This document shows positions 30,207 through 42,542 of a stretch of 64,000 nt of DNA, piece by piece. Position numbers and translations under genes: made by a program. The stretch is from Streptomyces sp. NRRL F-6676 (lineage in GTDB: Bacteria; Actinomycetota; Actinomycetes; Streptomycetales; Streptomycetaceae). The stretch spans positions 1-64,000 of the forward strand of contig NZ_JOHS01000028.1 in the NCBI RefSeq assembly GCF_000725625.1, given 5' to 3'. Each line of letters starts with the position of its first letter. Position 1 is the stretch's first letter. The notes below the pieces were generated by a model, which was not told the DNA's origin, did not search any database, and saw only the letters and a program-made list of their open reading frames with translations.

Positions 30207-31288
30207 GGGCCGATCCTTCCATGCATCCGAAAAATACGGTCGTACGCGGCGGCCAACAGCTCCGGGTCGTGCCGCGGAGTGCCGTCGGTCCGGGCCACCG
30301 GCGCCAGCTCGACCGCGGCGCCGAACCGCTGGGCGGCAGCGGTCAGCACCTCGCGGTCGGGCACGGCGGCCTCGTCGGCCAGCACCACGTCCAGGGCGAG
30401 TTTAGGGGCGTGTCGTGCCAAAACCTCCAAATGACGCTGCGGGGAGAAGCCTTCGGTTTCTCCGGGCTGCGGGACGAGGTTCAGCGAGAGGACCCGGCGG
30501 GCCTTGGTCGCGGTCAGCGCGTCCAGCAGCTGGGGCACCAGCAGGTGCGGGATGACGGAGGAGAACCAGGAGCCGGGGCCGAGCACCACCCAGTCGGCGT
30601 CAAGGACCGCCTCGACCGCCTCGGGGACGGCCGGCGGGTCGTTCGGCACGAGGTGCACGGACTGCACCTCGCCGGGGGTGAGGGCGACGGTGGCCTGGCC
30701 GCGGACGGTGTCCACGTCGTCGGGCCGTTCCGGGTCGTGGCCCCTGACCAGGGCCTGGAGCTCCAGCGGTACGGCGGACATGGGCAGCACCCTGCCGTGC
30801 GCGCCGAGCAGCCGGCCGACCAGGTCGAGGGCCTGGACGTGGTCGCCGAGCTGTTCCCACAGGGCGACGATCAGCAGATTGCCGACCGCGTGTTCGTGCA
30901 GGTCGCCCTGGGACTGGAAGCGGTGCTGGATGACGCGGGCCCAGGTCTGGCCCCAGTCGTCGTCCCCGCACAGCGCGGCCAGCGCCTTGCGCAGGTCACC
31001 GGGCGGCAGGACGCCCAGTTCGTCGCGGAGCCGGCCGCTGGAACCGCCGTCGTCGGCGACGGTGACGACGGCGGTGAGGTCGCCGGTGATCCGGCGCAGC
31101 GCGGCGAGCGAGGCGGACAGCCCCATGCCGCCGCCGAGGGCGACCACCTTGGGCTGGGTGCCGCGGCGGCGCGGCTTGCCGCCGCGCGCCTCGACGGGCC
31201 GGGCGGGGCGGCCCTCGGCCGGGCGGCCGCCGCGGCCCTCGGGCACCACCCGGCGCAGCCGGCTCAGCCGCGGAGTACGTCCGGTCAC
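30197..31288 (-). CDS. yvcK: YvcK/CofD-like UDP-sugar-binding regulator
   Basis: 363 residues. After a basic, low-complexity N-terminus (about 1-45) the Rossmann-type core begins [19 protein letters not shown], with GGGMGLS at 52-58. It also has [20 protein letters not shown] and [17 protein letters not shown]. YvcK proteins bind UDP-GlcNAc-type sugars and affect carbon use and cell-wall growth. The GTG overlaps rapZ (GTGA) and the 3' end overlaps whiA by 10 nt. Confidence 0.92.
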   Translation of the reverse strand: MTGRTPRLSRLRRVVPEGRGGRPAEGRPARPVEARGGKPRRRGTQPKVVALGGGMGLSASLAALRRITGDLTAVVTVADDGGSSGRLRDELGVLPPGDLRKALAALCGDDDWGQTWARVIQHRFQSQGDLHEHAVGNLLIVALWEQLGDHVQALDLVGRLLGAHGRVLPMSAVPLELQALVRGHDPERPDDVDTVRGQATVALTPGEVQSVHLVPNDPPAVPEAVEAVLDADWVVLGPGSWFSSVIPHLLVPQLLDALTATKARRVLSLNLVPQPGETEGFSPQRHLEVLARHAPKLALDVVLADEAAVPDREVLTAAAQRFGAAVELAPVARTDGTPRHDPELLAAAYDRIFRMHGRIGPWR

Positions 31289-32433
31289 TCGCGCCCCATG
31301 TCCCGGTGGACGACGACCGTCTCCACGCCCTCGGCCGCGAGGCGGGCGGCGAGCTTCTCCGACATGGCGACCGAGCGGTGCTTGCCGCCGGTGCAGCCGA
31401 CCGCGATGGTCACATAGCGCTTGCCCTCGCGCCGGTAGCCGGCGGCCACCAGGCGGAGCAGCTCGGCGTAGCGGTCGAGGAACTCCTTGGCGCCGGGCTG
31501 GTTGAAGACGTACGCGGCGACCTCCTCGTTGAGGCCGGTGAAGGGGCGCAGCTCCGGGACCCAGTGCGGGTTGGGCAGGAACCGCATGTCCACGACCAGG
31601 TCGGCGTCGACGGGAAGGCCGTACTTGAAGCCGAACGACATGACGGTGGCCCGCAGCTCGGGCTCCTCCTCGCCGGCGAACTGGGCGTCCATCTTGGCGC
31701 GCAGTTCGTGCACGTTGAGGCTGGAGGTGTCGATCACCAGGTCGGCGTCGCCGCGCAGTTCGCGCAGCAGTTCGCGTTCGGCGGCGATGCCGTCGACGAT
31801 GCGGCCGTCGCCCTGGAGGGGGTGCGGGCGGCGCACCGACTCGAAGCGGCGCACCAGGGCCTCGTCGGAGGACTCCAGGAAGACGATGCGCCGGGTGACG
31901 TGCCGGGCCTCGAGGTCGGCGAGGGATTCGCGCAGATTGTCGAAGAAGCGGCGGCCGCGCACGTCGACGACGACGGCGATGCGCGCCACGTTGCCCTGGG
32001 AGCGGGCGCCCAGCTCCACCATGGTGGGGATGAGCGCGGGCGGCAGGTTGTCGACGACGAACCAGCCGAGGTCCTCCAGACACTTGGCCGCGGTGGAGCG
32101 GCCGGCTCCGGACATGCCGGAGATGATCACCAGCTCGGGGATGGCCGTCTCGGGCGCCCCGGGCGCCCCGGCCGTTTCGCTGCCCGTACTCACCTGTGCT
32201 CCGTCGTCGTGGCCTGTGCCGCGCCCTGGGGCGCGGTGCGTGGGGGCGCTGTCGCGCGCGTCCTGCGCGTCGTGCACATCGTGCGTGCTGTGCACATCGT
32301 GCGTGCTGTGCGCTTCGTGCGTGCTCTGCGCGTCGTGCGCTTCGTGCCCGAGGGCATTGTCCTGCGGTTCGCTGTGGACGCGTCCCGGCGGTGCGGCGCC
32401 GCCGGGTTCCGTGCCCGCTTCGTGCTCGGTCAT
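31285..32433 (-). CDS. rapZ: RapZ-type nucleotide-binding protein with expanded His-rich N-terminus
   Basis: 382 residues. The conserved RapZ/YvcJ core starts near residue 98: Walker [10 protein letters not shown] (106-114), [12 protein letters not shown], and the C-terminal [16 protein letters not shown]. RapZ proteins bind nucleotides and in enterobacteria control glucosamine-6-phosphate synthase through small RNAs; the actinobacterial role is less clear. The first 97 residues form a disordered extension rich in His and Asp with tandem THDVHS-like units. ATG at 32433 overlaps uvrC (ATGA). A GTG at 32193 with GGAG upstream would give a protein without the repeats. Confidence 0.88.
   Translation of the reverse strand: MTEHEAGTEPGGAAPPGRVHSEPQDNALGHEAHDAQSTHEAHSTHDVHSTHDVHDAQDARDSAPTHRAPGRGTGHDDGAQVSTGSETAGAPGAPETAIPELVIISGMSGAGRSTAAKCLEDLGWFVVDNLPPALIPTMVELGARSQGNVARIAVVVDVRGRRFFDNLRESLADLEARHVTRRIVFLESSDEALVRRFESVRRPHPLQGDGRIVDGIAAERELLRELRGDADLVIDTSSLNVHELRAKMDAQFAGEEEPELRATVMSFGFKYGLPVDADLVVDMRFLPNPHWVPELRPFTGLNEEVAAYVFNQPGAKEFLDRYAELLRLVAAGYRREGKRYVTIAVGCTGGKHRSVAMSEKLAARLAAEGVETVVVHRDMGRE
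32254..32340 (-). repeat. 18-nt tandem repeat coding for THDVHS units in RapZ
   Basis: About four to five degenerate copies of an 18-nt unit encode residues 32-60 of RapZ ([28 protein letters not shown]). Two adjacent units are nearly identical, which points to recent duplication. Confidence 0.7.
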
Positions 32434-34478
32434 GTCTCCTGCCCCCGTCGTTCCTGCGAGGTGCCCGCGGACACGGGCTCCTGGGAGGGATCCGCCGCCG
32501 CCACGGGCGGGCCGGCGGGTTCCTCCTCTTCCATGATCTCTCCCGTCGCGGTGTTCACGGCCGGTCCGGCCGGGGCCGAGCGGGCGAGGGCGACGGCGAT
32601 GGTCTCGGCGGTCTTGCGGCCGATGCCCGGGACCTCCTGTATCTGGTCGAGCGTGGCGGCGCGCAGCCGCTTGACCGAGCCGAAGTGCTTGATCAGCGCC
32701 TGCTTGCGGGTCTCGCCGAGGCCGGGGACGTCGTCCAGTGGGCCGGAGCGCAGCCGCTTGGCCCGCTTGGTGCGCTGGTAGGTGAGGGCGAAGCGGTGGG
32801 CCTCGTCACGGATGCGCTGGAGCAGATAGAGGCCCTCGCTGGTCCGGGGCAGCACCACCGGGTCGTCCTCGCCGGGCAGCCAGACCTCCTCCAGCCGCTT
32901 GGCCAGGCCGCAGACGGCGATGTCGTCGATGCCGAGGTCGTCCAGCGCCCGCTGGGCCGCGGCGACCTGCGGCTGCCCGCCGTCGACCACGACGAGCTGC
33001 GGCGGGTAGGCGAACCGCTTGGGCCGGCCGTCCTCCTCGGTGAGCGCGGCCTCGCCGTCGGACCACTCCCCCGTCTTCTCCTTGTCGGAGAGGTAGCGCC
33101 GGAAGCGGCGGGTGAGCACCTCGTGCATCGACCGGACGTCGTCCTGGCCCTCGAAGCCGCGGATCTGGAAGCGGCGGTACTCGCCCTTGCGCTGCAACCC
33201 GTCCTCGAAGACGACCATGGAGGCCACCACGTCCTCGCCCTGGAGGTGCGAGATGTCGTAGCACTCGATGCGGAGCGGGGCGCTGTCCAGGTCGAGGGCC
33301 TCGGCGATCTCCTCCAGGGCGCGCGAGCGGGTGGTCAGGTCGGAGGCGCGCTTGGTCTTGTGCAGCACGAGCGCCTGCTGGGCGTTGCGCTGCACCGTCT
33401 CCATCAGCGCCTTCTTGTCGCCGCGCTGCGGGATGCGCAGCGAGACGTTCGAGCCCCGGCGGGTGGTGAGCCAGTCCTGGACGGGCTCTATGGGGTCCGG
33501 GAGCGCGGGGACGAGCACCTCCTTGGGCACCGAGTCGCCCGTCTCCTCGCCGTAGAGCTGCTGCAACGCGTGTTCGACGAGGGCGCCGGTGGTGACGTCC
33601 TCCACCTTGTCGGTGACCCAGCCGCGCTGGCCGCGGACCCGGCCGCCGCGGACGTGGAAGATCTGGACGGCGGCCTCCAGCTCGTCCTCCGCGACCGCGA
33701 TCAGGTCCGCGTCGGTCGCGTCGGCGAGGACGACCGCGTTCTTCTCCATGGCCTTCTTCAGGGCCTCGATGTCGTCGCGCAGCCGGGCGGCCCGCTCGTA
33801 CTCCATCTCCTCGGCCGCCTCCGCCATCCGCTTCTCCAGACGGCGGATGTAGGTGCCCGTGCGCCCCGCCATGAAGTCGGAGAACTCCTCGGCCAGTTCG
33901 CGGTGGTCCTCGGCGGAGATGCGCTCCACGCAGGGCGCCGAGCACTTGCCGATGTAGCCGAGCAGACAGGGGCGGCCGGTGCGGGCGGCGTTCTTGAACA
34001 CCCCGGCGGAGCAGGTGCGCACGGGGAAGACGCGCAGCAGCAGGTCGACGGTGTCGCGGATCGCCCACGCGTGCGCGTACGGGCCGAAGTAGCGCACGCC
34101 CTTCTTCTTGTGACCGCGCATCACCTGCACGCGCGGGAACTCCTCGTTCATCGTCACCGCGAGGTAGGGGTAGCTCTTGTCGTCGCGGTACTTGACGTTG
34201 AACCGGGGGTCGTACTCCTTGATCCAGGAGTACTCCAGCTGAAGTGCCTCGACCTCCGTGGACACCACCGTCCACTCCACGGACGCCGCGGTGGTGACCA
34301 TGGAGCGCGTGCGCGGGTGGAGGCCCGCCAGGTCCTGGAAGTAGTTGGCCAGGCGCTGGCGCAGGCTTTTGGCCTTCCCGACGTAGATCACCCGGCGGTG
34401 CTCGTCGCGGAAGCGGTACACCCCCGGGGAGTCCGGGATCTGGCCCGGCCTGGGGCGGTAGCTGGAGGGATCGGCCAT
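32430..34478 (-). CDS. uvrC: UvrC, excinuclease ABC subunit C
   Basis: 682 residues. The GIY-YIG nuclease domain (about 12-95) has [21 protein letters not shown] Cys-rich middle follows ([12 protein letters not shown] and [14 protein letters not shown]), then the UVR motif around [17 protein letters not shown], the RNase H-like nuclease domain with [20 protein letters not shown], and a C-terminal helix-hairpin-helix pair ([31 protein letters not shown]). It cuts on both sides of UvrB-bound lesions. The ATG is 7 nt after TAGGGT, so the mRNA is leaderless, and a damage-promoter motif lies upstream. It heads an operon with rapZ, yvcK and whiA. Confidence 0.96.
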   Translation of the reverse strand: MADPSSYRPRPGQIPDSPGVYRFRDEHRRVIYVGKAKSLRQRLANYFQDLAGLHPRTRSMVTTAASVEWTVVSTEVEALQLEYSWIKEYDPRFNVKYRDDKSYPYLAVTMNEEFPRVQVMRGHKKKGVRYFGPYAHAWAIRDTVDLLLRVFPVRTCSAGVFKNAARTGRPCLLGYIGKCSAPCVERISAEDHRELAEEFSDFMAGRTGTYIRRLEKRMAEAAEEMEYERAARLRDDIEALKKAMEKNAVVLADATDADLIAVAEDELEAAVQIFHVRGGRVRGQRGWVTDKVEDVTTGALVEHALQQLYGEETGDSVPKEVLVPALPDPIEPVQDWLTTRRGSNVSLRIPQRGDKKALMETVQRNAQQALVLHKTKRASDLTTRSRALEEIAEALDLDSAPLRIECYDISHLQGEDVVASMVVFEDGLQRKGEYRRFQIRGFEGQDDVRSMHEVLTRRFRRYLSDKEKTGEWSDGEAALTEEDGRPKRFAYPPQLVVVDGGQPQVAAAQRALDDLGIDDIAVCGLAKRLEEVWLPGEDDPVVLPRTSEGLYLLQRIRDEAHRFALTYQRTKRAKRLRSGPLDDVPGLGETRKQALIKHFGSVKRLRAATLDQIQEVPGIGRKTAETIAVALARSAPAGPAVNTATGEIMEEEEPAGPPVAAADPSQEPVSAGTSQERRGQET

Positions 34479-34485
34479 GTCACAC

Positions 34486-34507
34486 ACCCTACTGGCGGCC
34501 ACTGACA
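34486..34507 (-). promoter_or_regulatory. uvrC DNA-damage promoter (RecA-NDp/PafBC motif)
   Basis: TGTCAGTG (34507-34500), then 8 nt, then TAGGGT (34491-34486), 7 nt before the ATG. This is an exact match to the TGTCRGTG-N8-TANNNT motif of RecA-independent damage-inducible actinobacterial promoters. Confidence 0.88.
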
Positions 34508-34731
34508 GGCGGCCGTGGTGTGCCCGGCCGTCCCCGGCCGTGGGGCGGGCCCCGGCCAGGTTCCCCCATCTTGTTGTCCTTACATGGTCAACACGCTTCA
34601 ATGCGGGGGAACCCACGGGTCCCGGAAGACGGCGTTCCCCCTCGGGGCGCCCCGCGCCCCGCGCGCCCGTCTCGCCCGGTCCCCGCGCGCGGTCCGACCA
34701 GCCGTCGCGCACCCGACAGAAAGGCCCCTGC

Positions 34732-35673
34732 ATGCGGCATGGCACACAGCACGCGGATCCCGCCGCCGCGGAGTTGGAGACGGCACTGCGCCGCGGCCCC
34801 TTCCATGTCGCCCTGCGTGCCGCGATCACCGCGCGCGGGCTGCCGTTGCAGCGCGTCCAGCACCATCTGTCGCGCTACGGGGTCAAGGTCGGGGTGACGA
34901 GTCTCAGCTACTGGCAGCAGGGCGCCCGCCGCCCCCAGCGCCCCGAGTCGCTGCGGGCCGTGCGCGCGCTGGAGGAGATACTCCACCTCCCCGACGAGTC
35001 CCTGATCCGCCTGCTCGCCTCCGCCGAGGAGGAGCCGGGCCGGGCCGCGGGGCGCTCCTACCGCTCGCTGATGGAGGCGTCGGGGGTCCTGGAGGAGCTG
35101 CTCGCCGAGCTGGAGGCGCCGCTCGACGGCGGACTGCACAGCATCGGTCACCACGAGTATGTCCGGATCGGCGCGCGCCGGGAGCTGCTGGGCCGCGAGT
35201 CGCAGCACATCGTGCGCGCCCACCGGGACGGGGTGGACCGCTTCCTCGCCGTCCACCACGGCGACCCGGGCTGTGTCCCGGAGCACGTCATGGTGCGGGC
35301 GCTGGAGAACTGCCGCACCGGGCGCGTGCGCCGGCACGGCGAGACGGGGATGCTGGTGGCCGAACTCCTCTTCGACACGCGACTGCGGGCCGGGGATACG
35401 TTTCTGTTCCGCTACGGGTTCGAGGACGGCACGGCGGGCCAGAGCCGCGAGTACGTCCGGGGGTTCCGCGGCGCGGGCGGGCAGTACGCGCTCCAGGTGC
35501 GGTTCGACGACACGGCGCTGCCGGTGCGCTGCCACCGGTTCGCCCAGCATTCGACGGCGGCGCCGCGCGGCTCCCGCCAGGAGCTCCGGCTGAGCCGGGA
35601 GCACCGGTCGGTGCATCTCGTGGAGCAGCGGGTGCGGTCGGGGATCGTGGGGATCGCGTGGGACTGGGAGTAG
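34732..35673 (+). CDS. predicted HTH regulator, conserved actinobacterial hypothetical
   Basis: 313 residues. Residues about 15-95 look like an XRE-type helix-turn-helix ([20 protein letters not shown], then [20 protein letters not shown] and an [14 protein letters not shown] helix). The remaining 200 residues form a beta-rich domain I do not recognise, with few charged clusters and no membrane segment. AAAGG lies 7 nt before the ATG. It is transcribed divergently from uvrC, 253 bp away, and converges on the Rieske lipoprotein gene. DNA binding is inferred from the N-terminal half only. Confidence 0.72.
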   Translation: MRHGTQHADPAAAELETALRRGPFHVALRAAITARGLPLQRVQHHLSRYGVKVGVTSLSYWQQGARRPQRPESLRAVRALEEILHLPDESLIRLLASAEEEPGRAAGRSYRSLMEASGVLEELLAELEAPLDGGLHSIGHHEYVRIGARRELLGRESQHIVRAHRDGVDRFLAVHHGDPGCVPEHVMVRALENCRTGRVRRHGETGMLVAELLFDTRLRAGDTFLFRYGFEDGTAGQSREYVRGFRGAGGQYALQVRFDDTALPVRCHRFAQHSTAAPRGSRQELRLSREHRSVHLVEQRVRSGIVGIAWDWE

Positions 35674-35688
35674 GAGTCCCTTCGTCGC

Positions 35689-36129
35689 TCAGGCCTTCGG
35701 GCCTGCGACGATCCTGCCGTCCTTCGCCTCGACGGACAGCGTGTGCAGCGGCTCGGTGGCCGGGGCCTGGAGCACCTTTCCGGTCCGGGCGTCGAACTCG
35801 CTGCCGTGGCAGGGGCAGGTGAGGGTGGTGCCGGACAGCTTGGTGATGGCGCACCCCGCGTGCGTGCAGATCGTGCTGAACGCCTTCAGGGCTCCGGCGT
35901 CGGACCGGCTGACCACCACGTTCGCGTCCCGGTAGAGCTTCGCGCCGCCCTTGGGGACCTCGGCTTCGGCGCCCAGGTCGACCGGCGCGGTCGGGGTGGC
36001 GGGCGTCTTGCCGCCGTCGCCGCCGGTGGAGCAGGCCGCGAGCCCGGTACCGGCGACGGAGGCGAGCGCCGCTCCGCGCAGGACGGTGCGGCGCCGGGCG
36101 GTCGGGCTGCCGGTCGGGACGGTCTCCAC
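35689..36129 (-). CDS. Tat-exported Rieske [2Fe-2S] lipoprotein
   Basis: 146 residues. The N-terminus carries a twin-arginine motif (ARRRTVLRGAAL), a hydrophobic stretch and a lipobox ending LAAC, so it should be exported folded and lipid-anchored outside the membrane. The Rieske ligands are in CTHAGC and CPCHGSEFD (C-x-H and C-x2-H), with the extra cysteines of the disulfide-containing respiratory type. The Thr/Pro/Ala linker (about 37-55) spaces the domain from the membrane. GGAG precedes the GTG start. The redox partner is unknown. Confidence 0.92.
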   Translation of the reverse strand: METVPTGSPTARRRTVLRGAALASVAGTGLAACSTGGDGGKTPATPTAPVDLGAEAEVPKGGAKLYRDANVVVSRSDAGALKAFSTICTHAGCAITKLSGTTLTCPCHGSEFDARTGKVLQAPATEPLHTLSVEAKDGRIVAGPKA

Positions 36130-36405
36130 AGGGGGCTCCTCTCATTGGTCGGCGTACGTCGTCTGCGTACGGCCCGACCATACCGGTACGGATCATTCCG
36201 CCTCCGCTCGGCCGACGGTGGCCGCCCCCGACCACGGCTGTTCGTTTCGTGCCGGTCACCGCCCGTTTCGGTTCGGCCGGCGGCCCGTTTGACCGGCGCC
36301 GTGACCGTGCGGGGCCGGGGCGCCGTACCGGTGTTTACGTGCGGCGTCCGCATCGGATAGCTTCGCGCCCCGTATCCCCAGCCGGCCCGAGAAGGGACCC
36401 GTTTA

Positions 36406-37329
36406 GTGATCGTCGTCGCCGGTGAGGCCCTGATCGATCTGGTACCGCGGGGCGCGGGGGCGCTCGCGGCGCTCACGCCCGCGCGCGGCGGCGGCCCGTA
36501 CAACACCGCCGTGGCGCTCGGCCGCCTCGGCTCCCCCACCGCCTTCTGCTCCCGCGTCTCGCGGGACCCCTTCGGCGAGGCGCTGCTCGACCGGCTGCGC
36601 GAGTCCGGGGTGGACGTCTCGCCGGTGCAGCGCGGGCCCGAGCCGACCACGCTGGCGGTCGCCACGCTCGACGACGGCGGTTCGGCGGCCTACTCGTTCT
36701 ACGTCGAGGGCACCGCCGACCGGCTGTTCACGGTGCCGGAGCGGCTTCCCGAGGGCACCCGGGCCGTGTCGTTCGGCACCTGTTCGCTGGTCCTGGAGCC
36801 GGGCGCGAGCGCGTACGAGAAGCTGCTGCGGGAGGCGCACGGGCGCGGGCTGTTCACCGCCCTGGACCCGAACATCCGGGCGGGGCTCATCACGGACGCG
36901 GACGCCTACCGGGCCCGGTTCCGCGGCTGGCTGCCGTCGGTGACGCTGCTGAAGCTGTCCGCCGAGGACGCCGAGTGGCTGGGCGGCACGCCCCGCGAGT
37001 GGCTGGACGCCGGTCCCGCCGCCGTCGTGGTCACCCACGGCGGGGACGGGCTGACCGCCTTCGTACGCGAGGCCGGCGGGGTGGACGCCGTGTATGTGGC
37101 CCCGGGCGAGAAGGTGGACGTGGTGGACACCATCGGGGCGGGTGACACGGTCAACGCGGCACTGCTGCACGGCCTCGCGGCCCGCGACGCGCTGTCCGCC
37201 GCCGCCGTGGCGGATCTCGGTCCCGACGGCTGGCAGCGTCTGCTCCGCCTCGCGGCCCGCGCGGCAGCACTCACCTGCTCCCGTGCGGGCGCGGAACCGC
37301 CGTGGGCAGCGGAGCTGGCCGGCGCGTAG
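36406..37329 (+). CDS. PfkB-family sugar kinase (fructokinase-like)
   Basis: 307 residues of the ribokinase/PfkB family. GGGPYNTAVALGRLG (28-42) is the N-terminal signature. DTIGAGDTVNAAL (241-253) holds the catalytic Asp247 and the anion hole. The opening VVAGEALIDLVP is typical of bacterial fructokinases. GTG at 36406 follows AAGGGA by 8 nt. It stands alone, converging on uvrA across a hairpin. The sugar cannot be fixed from sequence. Confidence 0.88.
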   Translation: MIVVAGEALIDLVPRGAGALAALTPARGGGPYNTAVALGRLGSPTAFCSRVSRDPFGEALLDRLRESGVDVSPVQRGPEPTTLAVATLDDGGSAAYSFYVEGTADRLFTVPERLPEGTRAVSFGTCSLVLEPGASAYEKLLREAHGRGLFTALDPNIRAGLITDADAYRARFRGWLPSVTLLKLSAEDAEWLGGTPREWLDAGPAAVVVTHGGDGLTAFVREAGGVDAVYVAPGEKVDVVDTIGAGDTVNAALLHGLAARDALSAAAVADLGPDGWQRLLRLAARAAALTCSRAGAEPPWAAELAGA

Positions 37330-37336
37330 AGCGGCG

Positions 37337-37364
37337 CGCACCCGAGCTCGGGGGCTCGGGTGCG
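37337..37364. terminator. bidirectional terminator between the sugar kinase and uvrA
   Basis: CGCACCCGAGC pairs perfectly with GCTCGGGTGCG (11 bp, 6-nt loop), 8 nt after the kinase stop and 40 nt after the uvrA stop. Confidence 0.75.
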
Positions 37365-37403
37365 TCGGCGAGTGCGGGTGAGTGGGCTCGTTCGCGCGAA
37401 GGG

Positions 37404-40340
<2,937 letters not shown>

Positions 40341-40395
40341 GCCGGTCCGCACCTTTCTTGAGAGAAGTGACAGGGGCGGGGCCCCGGTCACTTTC

Positions 40396-40417
40396 AGACT
40401 AGGGGGAGCCACTGACA
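40396..40417 (-). promoter_or_regulatory. uvrA DNA-damage promoter (RecA-NDp/PafBC motif)
   Basis: TGTCAGTG (40417-40410), 8 nt, TAGTCT (40401-40396). It matches the motif exactly. Unlike uvrB and uvrC, it gives a leader of about 50 nt. Confidence 0.88.
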
Positions 40418-40526
40418 ACGCCGGTCGGATTCTGTGCTCCGTAACAATCCCGGACCCTCCAGCATGCCCGACGCCGCAGTCGACCTTATAGCACGCACAT
40501 TCGATTTCCGGGCGGAGTGAGCCGTC

Positions 40527-40555
40527 TTCACCCGAAGGAGTGGCGGGGCTAGGGT
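40527..40555 (+). promoter_or_regulatory. promoter of the mycothiol-dependent enzyme gene
   Basis: TTCACC (-35), 17 nt, TAGGGT (-10), then 7 nt to the ATG at 40563. A vegetative-type promoter with a leaderless start. Confidence 0.6.
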
Positions 40556-40562
40556 CGGCCGC

Positions 40563-41249
40563 ATGATGGATCACGCCCGCGACCTGGTCTCTCTCCGTGA
40601 CGCGACCGACCGGCTGCTCAGCGCGGCCGCCGCACTGGACAACGCCGCTGTGACGCAACCGTCACGGCTGCCGGGCTGGACCCGCGGCCATGTCCTCGCC
40701 CACCTCGCCCGCAACGCCGACGCCCTCGTCAACGTCCTCGAGGGGCGTCCGATGTACGTCTCGGCCGAGGCCCGCGACGCCGACATCGAGAAGTGCGCCC
40801 CGCGCCCGCTGGAGGAGCAGCTCGCCGACCTGCGCGAGAGCGCGGACCGCTTCGCGCGCGCGGCGGACTCCCCCGCGGACTGGTCGCGCACGGTGGAGCT
40901 GCGCAACGGGGTCACCGACGCGGCGGCCCGGGTGCCGTTCCGGCGCTGGGCCGAGGTCGCGCTGCACCACGTCGACCTCGGGATCGGCCATGAGCTGGAG
41001 GACTTGCCGCAGGAGTTCACCGAGCGCGAGACCGGCTTCCTCGCCGACCGCTTCACCGGCCGCCCCGACGTCCCGGCCACGCGCCTGACGGACGGCACGC
41101 GCGCGTGGAGCACGGGACGGGCGGCGGACGCCCCCGAGGTCGCCGTGGAGGGCCGCCCGGCGGATCTGCTCGGCTGGCTGGCCGGACGCCGCGACGGGGC
41201 CGCGCTGACCGTGCAGGGGGGCGCCCTGCCTGTCCTGCCCCCGCTGTGA
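40563..41249 (+). CDS. maleylpyruvate isomerase family mycothiol-dependent enzyme
   Basis: 228 residues of the DinB/MDMPI fold. The N-terminal bundle has [20 protein letters not shown], where His43 and His47 lie near the expected metal ligands. [10 protein letters not shown] near residue 140 supplies the third. A C-terminal MDMPI-type domain follows. Members use mycothiol, the actinobacterial thiol, for isomerisation or conjugation. The substrate is unknown; maleylpyruvate is only the founding example. The next gene, for an MBL-fold hydrolase, starts 30 nt later with its own -10. Confidence 0.88.
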   Translation: MMDHARDLVSLRDATDRLLSAAAALDNAAVTQPSRLPGWTRGHVLAHLARNADALVNVLEGRPMYVSAEARDADIEKCAPRPLEEQLADLRESADRFARAADSPADWSRTVELRNGVTDAAARVPFRRWAEVALHHVDLGIGHELEDLPQEFTERETGFLADRFTGRPDVPATRLTDGTRAWSTGRAADAPEVAVEGRPADLLGWLAGRRDGAALTVQGGALPVLPPL

Positions 41250-41266
41250 CGCCCGGAACGCCGCTA

Positions 41267-41272
41267 TAGGCT
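41267..41272 (+). promoter_or_regulatory. -10 box for the leaderless MBL-fold gene
   Basis: TAGGCT ends 7 nt before the ATG at 41280, inside the 30-nt gap after the preceding gene. Confidence 0.5.
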
Positions 41273-41279
41273 GACGGCC

Positions 41280-41936
41280 ATGACGTACAGCGGAGCGGTG
41301 AGGGTCGGCGGTCCGGCCGATGTGCACGAGCTGCAAAACTTGATGATCACCAAGATCGCGGTCGGCCCCATGGACAACAACGCCTATCTGCTGCGCTGCC
41401 GGGCCACCGACGAGCAGCTCCTGATCGACGCCGCCAATGACGCCCACACGCTGCTCGGGACGATCGGTGACGACGGCATCACGTCCGTCGTCACCACCCA
41501 CCGGCACGGCGACCACTGGCAGGCGCTCGCCGAGGTCGTGGCCGCCACCGGCGCCCGCACCTACGCCGGCCGGGACGACGCCGAGGGCATCCCGGTCCCC
41601 ACGGACGTGCCGGTCGACGACGGCGACACGATCCGGGTGGGGCGCGTGACGCTCACCGCGCGCCACCTGGTCGGCCACACGCCGGGCTCGATCGCCCTCG
41701 TCTACGACGACCCGCACGGGCATCCCCATGTCTTCACGGGGGACTGCCTCTTCCCGGGCGGGGTCGGCAACACCTTCAAGGACGCGAAGGCGTTCGCCAG
41801 TCTGATCCACGACGTCGAGACCAGGATCTTCGACGTGCTCCCGGACGAGACGTGGGTCTACCCCGGCCACGGCAACGACACCACGCTGGGCGCGGAGCGC
41901 CCCCATCTGCCGGAGTGGCGCGCGCGGGGCTGGTAG
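41280..41936 (+). CDS. MBL-fold metallo-hydrolase (glyoxalase II-like)
   Basis: 218 residues. The metal motif HRHGDH is in VTTHRHGDHWQALAE (about 76-90). Later ligands are in GHTPGSIALVYDD, FTGDCLFPGGVGNT and YPGHGNDTT, which together match hydroxyacylglutathione-hydrolase-like enzymes. In an organism that uses mycothiol instead of glutathione, a thioester of mycothiol is a reasonable substrate, and the neighbour is a mycothiol-dependent family enzyme. ATG at 41280 follows a -10 by 7 nt; an internal ATG at about 41343 begins the conserved part. Confidence 0.88.
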   Translation: MTYSGAVRVGGPADVHELQNLMITKIAVGPMDNNAYLLRCRATDEQLLIDAANDAHTLLGTIGDDGITSVVTTHRHGDHWQALAEVVAATGARTYAGRDDAEGIPVPTDVPVDDGDTIRVGRVTLTARHLVGHTPGSIALVYDDPHGHPHVFTGDCLFPGGVGNTFKDAKAFASLIHDVETRIFDVLPDETWVYPGHGNDTTLGAERPHLPEWRARGW

Positions 41937-41957
41937 CCCCGGTCCCGCCGGTACGGC

Positions 41958-42431
41958 TCAGGTGGCCGCGCGGCCGTCCGCCGCGAGCGTCGCGACCCGC
42001 TCCACCCCGAACGCGTACCCCTGCACCCCGCACCCGGCGATGACCCCGTCGGCGCGCAGCGAGACGTACGAGTGGTGCCGGAACTCCTCGCGCTTGTGGA
42101 TGTTGGAGATGTGCACCTCCACCACCGGCAGTCCGTCGCAGGTGTTCAGGGCGTCGAGGATCGCCACCGAGGTGTGCGAGTAGGCCGCGGGGTTGATCAC
42201 GATCCCGGCGTGGTGCAGCCGCGCCTCGTGGATCCAGTCCACCAGCTCGCCCTCGTGGTTCGACTGCCGGAAGTCGACCGTGCCCCCGTGCGCGGCCGCG
42301 GCCTTGACGCACAGCGCCTCGATGTCGGCGAGCGTGTCCCGCCCGTAGATCTCCGGCTGCCGCTGCCCCAGCAGATTGAGATTGGGCCCGTTGAGAATCA
42401 TGATCGGGGCACTGGCAAGGGTGCGCGACAC
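41958..42431 (-). CDS. aroQ: type II 3-dehydroquinate dehydratase
   Basis: 157 residues, flavodoxin-like type II dehydroquinase. Motifs are [19 protein letters not shown] (with the catalytic loop Arg and Tyr), [27 protein letters not shown] and [17 protein letters not shown] with the catalytic His. It makes 3-dehydroshikimate in the shikimate pathway or in quinate breakdown. GTG at 42431 has a perfect GGAGGT six to seven nt upstream, so a longer reading from 42458 is rejected. No other shikimate gene is near. Confidence 0.94.
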   Translation of the reverse strand: MSRTLASAPIMILNGPNLNLLGQRQPEIYGRDTLADIEALCVKAAAAHGGTVDFRQSNHEGELVDWIHEARLHHAGIVINPAAYSHTSVAILDALNTCDGLPVVEVHISNIHKREEFRHHSYVSLRADGVIAGCGVQGYAFGVERVATLAADGRAAT

Positions 42432-42542
42432 GCTACCTCCGGTCCGAAACGGCTCCACCGGCCCGTTTGGACCGCTGCTGCCCCCGGTCTATCACGCTGC
42501 GCCGGCGCGGCGACGGCCCGTACGCCCTCCCGGCGCCCCGGC

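Noticed and set aside
32430..34829. N-terminal extension of UvrC by 117 residues
   Set aside because: It crosses the damage-promoter motif and overlaps the divergent regulator. The family starts at [20 protein letters not shown].
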